This document shows positions 26,009-38,100 of a DNA stretch of 64,000 nt, piece after piece; the stretch's first letter is position 1, and every line of letters begins with the position of its first letter. Both the position numbers and the translations under genes were made by a program. The DNA lies in NCBI RefSeq assembly GCF_020382885.2, contig NC_058513.1:9519774-9583773 (forward strand). Reading direction: 5' to 3'. This DNA comes from Scatophagus argus (taxonomy: Eukaryota; Chordata; Actinopteri; Scatophagidae). The notes beneath the pieces are model-generated. The model was not told the DNA's origin. It did not search any database and saw only the letters and a program-made list of their open reading frames with translations.

Positions 26009-26163
26009 CTACAAAATGGACGGGATCGGGGAACGACAGCGGCGCAGTGGTCCTGGGGCCTCATAGGTTTCAAAGGGTGGGCTAGTGATAGGAGCGAGCC
26101 TCAGAGAAGACCCTGCCATTCCCGATATGTTATTGAGACTGCGAGATTTCTCGTAGCTCGTTG
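26009..26163 (-). CDS. kcnc3: kcnc3 alternative terminal exon B (Kv3.2-like PIPSIL end)
   Basis: The acceptor ATTATTTTCATAAAG lies at 26178-26164. The phase-1 G of exon 3 plus CA gives Ala600, then [37 protein letters not shown] and [13 protein letters not shown], stop TAG at 26011-26009. Mammalian Kv3.2 has a closely similar tail (YEKSRSLNN ... [12 protein letters not shown]). The last residues SIL fit a class I PDZ ligand, so channels with this end could be placed or anchored differently from the WIKP form. It lies 7.4 kb downstream of exon A. Not a pseudogene sign: the frame, phase and splice site are intact. Confidence 0.85.
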
Positions 26164-29100
26164 CTTTATGAAAATAATTGTAACCATCGATTGAATCAGT
26201 ATATTATATTATGTGTTGTTTTGACATCATGTGCAAATAAAATAGAAGGGAATCATAATTTGAATGTTCGGGCATGTTATGACAAATTTTCCATATTCAG
26301 GTGAATTATTATGAAGGTTACATAGTATTGAAACATGAACATGAGGTTTAAGATGTTATAAGAATAAATCAAAATGAAAAGAGAAGAAATAAAGGATTAG
26401 AAATTGAAAAAGTTATTAAATCATGAAGACATATAAAGGACAGACGAAGACAGACACAGACAAGACAGACAAGACAAAACAAGAAAATGCGAGTTATGAT
26501 ATGTTTTTTTTTTCAAAACAGAAAAGCAAAAGATTCTTAGATATTAAAATATTCAACAATAGTAGGCCCATTGAATAAAGCACCCAACATTTTTATCATG
26601 TGAAGCAAAATGTGCGATGTTCAGGTGTTTTAGACAACTACTAGGCCCAAACTACGCAGTTTTACACAAATACACAGTTGTAAATACTCAACTGTCACTG
26701 ATACAGTCTAAGAGTTGACCACATGAAGTTTCACATGAAAAGCTTACACCACTAATGAAGTTGTGGAGAATAACTGCGTCACATTACGCTTCATAATGTG
26801 TCGACGGCACTTGCTTTTGGTTCCTGTAAACTTCTGATGGCCAACACAAAAATGTTCTCCCTGCAACATGTAAAACCACTTCCTAAGCCCCATCAGTCTC
26901 ATCCTGTCATGTTCACCTTTTGTTTACAGTGGGAAACGACACATGGTAAGAAAGTATGTATTTGTTGAAAAAATTTGTGTAAGTGGTTCTGAACTTGATG
27001 CACGGTGCTTGTACCGCTGAAGGCGTGTTTACAATAACCAGTTCATCTAAGAAAATAACACATTGCGCTGTGTGTCCTTTCCCCCTGTATTTTTTGTGTG
27101 TAACACAGCATGCAGATATTGAATCCACCCTGTAGGAAGTAGCCACAGAGAAGGTAATGATGTGCTAACAGAGTGTTGTTGCATCAGGTGAAGTGAAAAA
27201 CACCATTGGTAGGTAGCAGTGAATCTACCCTAACAATGGCCATCTGACCCATAATGGGTGGAGTTTTACAGTTTTATTAGGACTGTGTTACATTAGCTGA
27301 ACTTTGATTTTGATGCAATGTAATTGAGTATTGTATTGAGTATTGTAATTAAGTTTCTGACAAAATTATCAATTTATTGTCAAACTCCAACCATCAGAGG
27401 GCCAAAGTCAGACAACAAAGAACACCCATTATACAGCATGACACCCTTTGTGACTTCCTGCTAAAATAGAAAAATGCGGCAATACTCCACCGCTCTATAT
27501 TACGCATCATTTGAGCCAACCATAAATAAAAGTCCTTTTTTTATTCTGACTTGCTCAGGCACATTAGTCAGATGGCAACTCAGTAAAATATTGATGATGC
27601 TTTTTTTTTCACTGGCTACATCTCACACAAAGATTTATGAGAAGTTGTCTGGCCAATCTGTTGGTGGTGCTTCCTTCTCAAGTTCAGTTCCAAAAGTATT
27701 TCGTCTCAAGACACACTGTCAGGTTGCATCAAATGGCAGCCATGTTTGTGATGTTTGTTGAATTCAAGTTGAGGGGCAGCAACAGGAGGGGTGAGCGCAA
27801 CTTAATGAACAACAACAACAACCAAAAAAAACAAAACAAAACGATCTGTTTTTCCCGCAGAACTGTAACTGCTTGCTAGAGAAAAGACAAAAAGTAAGAA
27901 ATGTCTACTGTAAAACCTCAAGTTATCATTACCTTGTAAGACCCTCCAATTGAATAAACTGTATAGTTTATAATTCTTAAGATTTTCATGAACTCAAACC
28001 CTGTTTTTGCTGCTAGTCAGGATAGGAATTTTCTTCAGTTAAATTACCTCTCCCTATATTGGTAGTAGTTTTCATTGTTAGTGGCGGACTCCACCATTCC
28101 TGTGCCGAATGCAAGCGAGATTTGCAATGTTTGCATGTAATCCATCTTAATTTAAGCTTCTTTCTATCAGTCTCACTGTTAAGTATTCACTTTCTGACAC
28201 CGTGTCAGAGCTACATGAAGTTTGTTCTGATTTCAAACTAAACTAATCTACCGCTGCTGCTTCATTAAAAGCACTAGTCTTTCATTAAAAATGTGTCGCC
28301 AAATCAGCCAGGACAACTTACAGATACAGCTTCAACTTATTTCATGCTGTTTCTGCTGTTAAAATATAAAATTAGTGTTATTGTGTATTAATCCAACTGC
28401 TATAGCAACATCCCAACAGCTTATATGCAAGTTTTTTTATTCAGGTGATATTGTCCTATAAGTCGTAATGAGTTAAATATTAATCAACTGCTTTATGCGA
28501 TCTTTGATTAACAATGATGAATACCCTAAAGATTTGAAGTATGCATTATAGGAATTCATCAGAATAATGTTGGGAGCCCGTATATGAAATTACAACTAAA
28601 GGTTTCTATTCTACTGACAAATTAATTTAAATCCATTCTTAATGTTAAGCAAAAATCAGCATGCAGTGTCCAGAGAGGAGAAAGAAAGAATGAGAGGAAG
28701 AATACACACTGCTTACATGATATCAAGACTAAGAATGTTTCATATACATTATGATTTTCAACCAGACTAAGACTAAATATATTTGTGGTCCTGTTTGCTT
28801 TGTTTAACACCATCTTTAATGTTGGTTCTGTTTCTTTTCAACAAATGTCCTTTACTTGGCCTTTTTAGTCTGAATTCGGAGGATTAAGACACTTGTCCAG
28901 TGTGATGTGAGCAAAATATGGATGAGAGAAAAAAAGAACTCCCATCTGTTGATTAGATGAAGGTGAAACTGATAAATAGTGATGTAGAAAGGGCAGTAGC
29001 ATGGTTCAGATGATTTTCATATACATGTAAGTGATCAGTTTGGCTGGCTGCTTTGCAACCAAAAGCTTTAAAAGCATTGCTTGGTAATTCAAGGCAAGGA

Positions 29101-32100
29101 TAGCTTTCAGAAATTACAATAAAAAATGCTTATAAAATTAATCATGTCTCAGCCACTGCAGTCTGTCACGGTCTGCTAGCTACCTCACTAAGTACTGTAT
29201 TTACAACATCAACAGGGGGTTTGTGCTCTGGGATTGTCTATCAGGGGAAATGGTGAGTCTGGCTGTCACTGTAGTCAGTGATGACATAATTTCTTCCCAA
29301 AGTCACACTTAATTTACACTGTGGAGGAAGTACGTACCTACCTACAGTCAGACTTTAGTTACACTTGCACTGCAGTGGCGGCCTGGGGATGGGATGAAGA
29401 ATGAGTGTTAATCACAGAAGGAGGAGTTTATGGAGGGAGGGAGGAACAGAGGGAGGGAAAAACTGCAAATATTCTGACCAGACTGTTTACTGAGGAAATA
29501 ATCACTAAACAGATTTAACTGAAATAACAGACTTGATCATTCTTGCATGCATGCATGTATAAAGCAGAGACTTACTTGACCGCCTCACTTACTGAATGCA
29601 CGTGTCCTATAAATTTCGTGCTGTGGATTACCAAGATTTTGCTGACTGTTCAGATGCTATTCTTGCCATGACCGCACACTGTATCATTCTTACATGGGAT
29701 CAATTGCCTGTTAAAGACAGTGTGATCTCCTGTTACCCATGATTAGATGTATGGATCGCTTCATGACGATTAATGAAACCACAATCCATACATAAAGCAC
29801 CTGGGGTGTCTTTTGGGGAATCTAAATGACATGAAACTAAATCCTACATCCTCTTGTTAGCTGTATGTAGGTCACAGAGACCTATCTACACCAGCTGTTA
29901 TCGTTAAAGCTCAAAACCATTAAATATTTTATATATATATACTTCTCATACAAATACATAAATATTTATCACGTATCACGTATTATCATGTACATACATA
30001 CATGCTGCACACATCATTATTTCTTTTGTAAGGTAAAAATCTGGATCAGATGAAAGAATATTTGCAAAGTTGTGATAACACAACATAGTAAGAAACACAG
30101 TGGTATTGTTGCACACATTAGATCATGCATGACAATGTAGAACAGTTTACAACAAAAAAGAGGAGGACACTGACAAGTGTTACCACATGAAACACATTTT
30201 CACAATAATTATTTCATACAATTGTTAAATTTCGAGTTAGCATATTTTATTTGGGCGGAACTGGTAGGAACAACAGAGATGTTGTGGTGGCCAAGAAGTG
30301 AGTATTAGGAAGCTGTTAGTTTTGAAAAATAATAAGAATAATCTATCCTAATTAATAGCATCATTCTAATAATAGTAAATAAGTGTGGGATGAAATTCAG
30401 ATGATAAGCAAATTCACTCTTTTACAATTAACACGTTCTTTAAAAATAGATCTAAACACATTCCAAGTTTTTAGTATTTGTCAAAGCTCAAAATTGTGTA
30501 TTTGTAAATTGTAAGTGCAATGCCAATTTTCTGTCTATTTACAAGTGATAGGAGTTCAACAAAAAATTTAAAGTCATTTCTTTTTGGTAAATCATCAATA
30601 ATGAGCTTTTTTTCCAAATAAGTCCTGAAGAATGTCCTCACGCAGTGAGATTTGTGCCATTTTGATCTTAATTAACTGATTACAACTAATAGTAGACAGA
30701 GAGTAGTTGATGGTGAAACTCTAAGGAGAACACAGGAAGAACATAGGGAGAGACAAAAATTCAAACAACAAAACACAGGAGCACAAAACTCAAAGACATA
30801 AAATAAAACAATAACCACAATGACAACAGCAAAATATGTAAATTCAAAATAAATATAACTTAAGTCTATTCACATTGAAAAGATAAAGCATTCCGCACAT
30901 GAACACAAATCTCTACAAAATCACTACTTAATACTACAAAAATACTTAAGGAAGGATGTATCCACCATGTTAGAAACACAGGATATAAATAACAAAAACA
31001 CAGGAAATAAAAGAAAAAACAACTAATACACATATATCAAGAAACTGAAAGGAGAGCAAGAGACAGAGAGGGACAGAGAGAGAGACGGAAACAGAGGAGA
31101 CCCATGAAGGTCTTGAGGAGTGATTGGGAGTGGGCAATCAAAGGGGTGATTGACCATTTGACCTTGGTGAGACATGCATATTGCAGGAATCGTAGGTAGT
31201 TAAATGGTCAACACGTCAAAGAGAAGAAACTAAAAAAAAAAAAAAGCTAATAAAATAAGTTGCCAAAGACATCTTATGCGTGTATCTATGAAATAAATCA
31301 CAACTGAAGCACACAAGAACGAGTTTTAGACAGCATCAAAATCCCTCTTTAAAGCTCAGAACAGGGACATTAGCTAACATAAACCCAGTAAGGATTTTTT
31401 TTTCTCACTTTCTTGATATTCAGTGCTGTTTGTCTTCCCCTAATTTACAGGCTTTTTTATCTGACTGTTACTCTGCCATCTCATAATTCATGCATTCACT
31501 GGGCAAGAGGAGGGTTGCAACCTGAACGGGTTGTATGTCACTCACAGGGCTATCAAATCCTTCAGAATGAGGTTCCAGAGATGGCAAGAAACAGATCAAA
31601 TTTCACTGATATTTACAGTAAACACCAAATGTATTCTCCTTGACCTGTGCACAGGACACACATATAATACAGGCTCACTGAGAAAAATGGACCATTATAG
31701 ATGAGTACAACTTTTCTTAAAGAAGACTAGACCTGGAAGCATGATCCTAGTGCTCCAGGACTTATTTTCTTCGACATACTCCTGATTTACTTCAAAGAGG
31801 GATTTTTAAATATATATATATATAGCACTTAAATTGCATTTTATACATAAGAACTATTGAAACTGAAGCGATGTCAGGGACCTGTAAGTGAAGGGCTTAT
31901 ACAGCTTGAGGCTTGCTTACCTTAGACAACATGTAGCCACTTTTTAATCAAATCTGTCATAGTGTTTGTCTGTTTGGTCAGTGAGAGTATAAGTGTTTCA
32001 GTTACCAAGTGCAGCCTGTTAATCCTTTTGGTTTCTATCCAGGTCTCCACAGGACAAATAAAAAAGGTCCTGAATTTTGGACTACACTAGGCACTGAAAG

Positions 32101-35100
32101 CACAGATACGTGGTCTAGGGAGTAGTATTTCAGATCCATTACACGCTCACAACGCAGTATATTTTGTGAATAAGTATTGTCGTATCTGGCTTTGTTTACA
32201 AAGCTGAAATAAAACATTTAAAATCTTTGCTTGTTTTCAGCGTGGCATGTTTCAAGAGGTACTATCCCTTGACCCAGATGGCTCCCCTGACCCCAGTGAC
32301 CATGAGCCTTGGAAAGACAATCATCGCACAGCACTGCATACTGTTACAACTGTGTGAAGCTATCAAGGCTGGCCAATTGATTTTACAGGAAATACAGCAT
32401 ATGTACATTTAAGTATGCACGTCTTGGAGCATGAAATGGGCTATAGAATAGAGGGAATAAGTGCCACTGGAGGTTCAGTTAATGCCTGAAGAGTTTGTCA
32501 GTTTATCTTGTGCATGACTGCATGTACATATAGAAATATATATATATATATATACAAAACTGTAGAAAAAAGAGTGTATTTTTCAAGGTAAAACCTTTCT
32601 AAATTGCAGTGTGTGCTTTTGCTTGCCAAGGTGAAGGCCCATGGGGCAGGGAGAAACACGAATAAACACAGTAAAAGGGAAAAACTAAATTAAGCCGCAC
32701 ACGACAGCACAAACACAACACTCAGACGGCATTGAGAGGACAGAGACACAGTGTATATAACACGTAAGAATGAAAAAGCCCACATACACACGCGTGATAT
32801 GACACAACCTGAAGAGAGAGACAACAACAACACAGAGGCACATCAGACAACAATGTGACCGACTGTTCCCATTCAATCTTCTGCAGGTTACGTTTTATTA
32901 CTTATTGACACAGGACACTGGGTTATTCTCAACTGAGCTGCTGGATGTATTTGCACATGTGCCCACTCACATGGATGTTCTCTTGCACTCATGAGTGTAT
33001 GCAAGTTTTAAGCCTCCCACACACACAGACACAAACACACAAGTATACACATTTGTGTATACAGTTTGTTATGGGTGTATTTCACAGTGCAATCCCATTT
33101 TCTTTCCAAAAGTTCTTTTTTTGTTGTTGTTTTGTTTTTTTTTCTTTTTTGTTTGTTTTTACATGTTTTAAACAGTTCACAAAATTATAATGAATCAAAT
33201 TTGTATGCAGGTAAGATTTTGGGCTGAGGTTAGCACACTTTAAACACTTTTAGGCCCAGAGAAGACTTCTCACAGGTGACACTTCAAACTCAACAAAACA
33301 TGTAGACACAACACTAGACATGGTGGTGTATCTGTGATTTGAAATCATGCATAGTGTGTTCAGCTGTGTCTCTGTTAAAGTGTGTGCTGTACTGGTGTAG
33401 TGTAATTTTTTTGCAACTGCAAAACATGCCATATTATAGAGAGCCAGATCAAAATTTCTGTATGATTTCCATCAGAAGTTGACTATGGGCTCTTTTACTT
33501 TTTAACTTTTGTGTTACCTCTGGTCTATGGTTTGATCCAGGAGGAGGTGGAGTTTGCATTGAGGTCCTGCTGTAACAGAGACCCTTCCATCTTATACCAA
33601 TCCTCAGTCAGAGGGGAGTCTGGGCTGGCTGCCAGGGCTGCTGCCTCTAGTTTGTTGTCAACAGGGGGTGTTGAAAGTTTGGAAGGAGTGTAAGGAAGTG
33701 TTTTGGTGCAGGTTGGCGGCAGTGGTGGTGGTTGGATTGCAGTAGTAAATGAATCAAGGTGTCAGGTTTTCATGAGCACGAAGATAATGCACATGGGGTA
33801 AATAAAAAAAGGGGGGATAAACAGTGTAGCACAAAGAAAAAGAAGGGGGAAAATGAGGGCATGGGTTTGAAGGTGGGGGCAGAAGAGAAAGGGGGTTAGG
33901 AGGGAAAATGTGAGGCAGGATAGGAGGGAAAGTCATGGGGGGAGGGGGGGGGTGTAGAAGGGATGGGGTGGAGTTTCAGGCCAAATTAAAAAGGAGGATG
34001 CAAGGCGAGAGAGAGAGAGAGAGAGAGGGAGAAACAGAAGTGACGAGAAGTAAATTAATGCATGGTCAACTCTCTGAGTCCAGAAGACAGAGAAAAGACG
34101 GAGATCATTTATGAGCATGAATGAATGAGACATTATGCAATACAGAACAAAATTCACAGAGACAGTGGAAAAGTGGAAGACAAAGAGGAAGAGAAAGAAA
34201 AAGGAAAGAAGTAGAGGGACAGAAAATCTTGTTTGACAGAAAAAATAAAAATATGATACCAAGCGGTGATGGAAACACACAGAACATGAATGTGAAGAGG
34301 TGGAAACAAACAGAGCAGAGCAGAAGAGCTAAGTGTATACGCATGTGTTATAACTTTGTGGCTGTATGTTTTGCTGCTAGCTGTTCAGTCAGTAGAGCCT
34401 TCAATCTGTAGTTGAGGCATCCAAAGTGAGTTGCTCGTGTACTTCATGTAACCCACCTTTCCTAAATGTTCAGATCTTATACACATACGGTAACCTGTGC
34501 ATACTTCTCTGCATCTGCTGAACACTGGATGTATGTAATATGCATGTCCACAGTATGTTACACCTGACATCTTGCTGTGTGGGTCTGTTTACATAAGATA
34601 TGCATGTGTACGTATCCGTCTCCTGTCGTGAAACGTACCTTTCCGCACATTCCCATCTGTGGCACGAAACTCCCTGGTGTTGAGCAGGAAGCAGGCGCGG
34701 TCCTGCTGGTAGCGTTCCCGGGTAGGACCGCGCCCAATAGGGCTCCTCTCGTCTGGGCTCAGCACCTGGTCGATGGTGGGGCAGTCCTCGTTGGCCAGGG
34801 CGGCCGAGGCTGCATCACCGTTCTGCTTAGAATCTGAAGGGAAGGTAGACTCAAAGTAACCGGGCAACCACATACAGGAAAGTAAGGAAAAAAACATGCA
34901 GAAGAGCATCTTCTTTACCAGAGCTTGATGTATATTACTTTATTTTACAGATCAAATGTGAGAAAATAAAGTAATAGATTTTCTGTTGCAGATTGGCATA
35001 ACAGATGCCAAAGCATAACAACGCATAGAAGTATTATTGTAAACACAATATAATGTGCAAACACATTACTATTATGGAAAGGTAGGCTTTACACTAAACA

Positions 35101-38100
35101 TCACAGGTTAGTGGTCGAATAATGTCTCAGGGAATGAATTACATGATCTTCCCACATCACTGTAAATTGATTTCATTTGATTTTTTTTTCTGTTAATCCA
35201 GTAAAAAGTCTTATTTATTATATTCTCTGGTGAGCCTGAACTTCGTTAAACCGTGAAGTCAGAGGTCAACCCAGTAAATCATGTTGAGTGGCCACTAAAT
35301 GTTCATTAATGGTGGGGAGCCGTAGTGGCCGCCCACATATTCACTGAGGCATTATGTTAAAATATGTTACACAGCGAGAGTGTTCTTCTGTGTTGCGTTG
35401 GAGCATGTGGAGATGTACGGCTGTGTAGTCTTGGAGCCAGTTGTCAAAATTTTGACTAATAGGCCAATTTTCTGCTAAAAGATCTACTAACACAACCTAC
35501 AAGAAACAATTTTGGACTGGAAGAAAGCCAAGCAAACGGGATGTAGTGAGAGCACTGATGAAACCAATATTTTCTGTCTCTCTAATGACTAAGACAGTAA
35601 AGTAATGCATTAACGGTACATTATTGTTGCATGCGAATGCCGCCCTGATGCTACAGCATGTGAAGAGCAAACAAAGAGCCAAATTACCTCTCCGCCAGAT
35701 TTTACTGCTAATGCCAGAGAGGAAATATGCAGAGTCAGCCCAAATTGAGATGCATTAAGCTATTTTAATAGATAATTGAGTTCATTTTCCTTCCATGGTG
35801 TTTGTTTTTCACTGACAGATGGGTGCCTTAAGGCAACTGTGGACCTACCAGTTCATCATAAATTACACATGAGTTCTGATGGGCCAGTGATTTCTTCAGG
35901 GTGGATCCAGAATCAACTATGCATCACTTCTTGATAGTACACCCACTTCTTTATCTTGACACTCTAACCCTCTATCAGACGTCTGAAATCATCACTGTGC
36001 ACGTCATATTTCCTGGAAATATGCTGGTAACGTTTAACATAAGCATATGCTTTTTTTTTTTTTTAAGTATTTTTGACTGCCAAAGATTATGCTCTCTGAA
36101 TAAAGGTAATTTTCTCTCACCTCTGTTAATCTCTATTATTTCTTCTTGGGCAAGAGGACAGTCACCCCCTATGCCTCCAGATCCCATCACTCCACCCAGG
36201 ACATTTCCCAAGAGCCTTTGCGGTGATGCAGTAGCCATAGCCAGGGCGTCTGGCTTGCAGTAGTTGGGGGACCCTGGTTGGGGGGCTCGTGGGATATGTT
36301 TGTTCTTCTTTTTGGGCAGCTTTTGTTTGGCCATGGCCAGGGAGTAGTACATGCCGAAGTTGTTGACAATTACAGGTACAGGCATAGCAATGGTGAGCAC
36401 ACCAGCCAAGGCACACAGCGCACCCACCAGCATTCCTGACCACGTCTCCGGGTACATATCTCCATAGCCCAGAGTTGTCATGGTCACAACGGCCCACCAA
36501 AATCCAATAGGAATGTTCTTGAAGTTGGTGTGGGCGCTGGCTGTTGGGTCATCTGGGTCAGCGCCAATTCGTTCAGCATAGTAGATCATAGTGGCAAAGA
36601 TGAGGACACCAAGGGCCAAGAAGATTATGAGCAGGAGGAATTCATTGGTGCTGGCACGAAGAGTGTGGCCGAGGACACGGAGACCCACAAAGTGGCGGGT
36701 CAGCTTGAAGATTCGAAGGATACGGACAAATCGGACAACACGCAGGAACCCCAGAACATCCTTGGCAGCTTTGGAGGAGAGACCGCTCAGGCCAACCTCC
36801 AGATAGAAGGGCAGGATAGCGACAAAGTCAATGATGTTGAGGGTGCTTTTGAAGAATTCCAACTTGTCAGGGCAGAAGGTGACTCGCAGCAGGACCTCAA
36901 TGGTGAACCAAATGACACACACGCCCTCCACGTACGTCAACCAGCTGTCAGTCACCACCTCGTACACAATCTCTTCATGGGTAGTGTTGTCCACCGTGAC
37001 GATCTCTGTCTTGTTGATGATGGTGTTGAAGGCCTCGTGCGTCTCCATGCAGAAAGTGGAGATGGAGATGAGGATGAAGAATAGGGAGCCAAATGCCACA
37101 TACTGGAAGAAAAAAAGAAACCAACAAACAGAAAAAAATAGGAAGAGGAACAGGAAGAAGAAAAGAGGAAGAATGAGTCAGTTGCAAAACAATAAACTTC
37201 AGCAAGGCAAAATGACAGCATGGTGAAGTTACAGAAACAAGACCTTGGTACAATTTGACCCATTGTGACCAAAGTCTAAGGATGATTAGACTCCTTATAA
37301 GCCTAAGTTCATTGAGACAAACAAAATTTCCTTGTACAACCCTGATTCCTAAAAGCTGGAACGCTTAGTAAAATCTCAATAAAAATGGAATGAAATAACT
37401 TGCAGACAAACAAAAAACGTGCAATATCGGACTTGCAAAGTTTTCTTGAGTCTGTGTAGTGATATCCTTTACACAATCGTGTGTTTGACAAAGCGGTGAA
37501 CTTCATCCCATCCTTGCTTGTGAGTCTTTCCAGGATACTCTTTTCATACCCAATCATGATACTAGTCCAGGTGTTTTGGGGAATTCTTTTTTTGTTGTCC
37601 CTGCCCCAACTATATTTAACAAAAACAATAATGTAGATGAGGTAAACCCTTAAATATATTGTTTATGTGCTGTTTTCAGTGTTCAGATGAACAACCTAAA
37701 AACATAATACCTCTGGTCATGGCTATCACTGGCATAGAAACATATTATACTAAAGCAAAAAAGAAAAAAGAAAAATGGGTTGAAAATTAATAGGATGAGT
37801 CTACTAACGTATTTGCTGTACTCTGCTATGGAGAACATGAAAATATAAAAAAGTTGTAAGGATGAGGTCAATAAATAGCTGATCATCTGTATGTCATAGT
37901 CCAGTAAAAACACTGCAGGCCCACAGCTTTCTGTTCTGTGTTGTGTCAACACAATGAGTTTGGAGTAACTGACAGAAGTGAACTGCAGTTTTCCAGCAAA
38001 CATACATTTATTTACAGCTACAGAGTATGATTTCAAATCCTGCAACAGAACACTTACATAAGTTATTTTGAAATGCGCATGTTCAATATTCAGGATCAAC

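Noticed and set aside
35975..36120. Continuation of the S1-S6 exon frame to a stop at 35975
   Set aside because: It is read-through of a GTGAGA donor. A phase-matched, conserved exon 3 at 34833-34639 continues the Kv3 tail.
36530..37084. 184-codon frame on the plus strand opposite kcnc3 exon 2
   Set aside because: Antisense shadow of a conserved coding exon; acidic filler with no domain.
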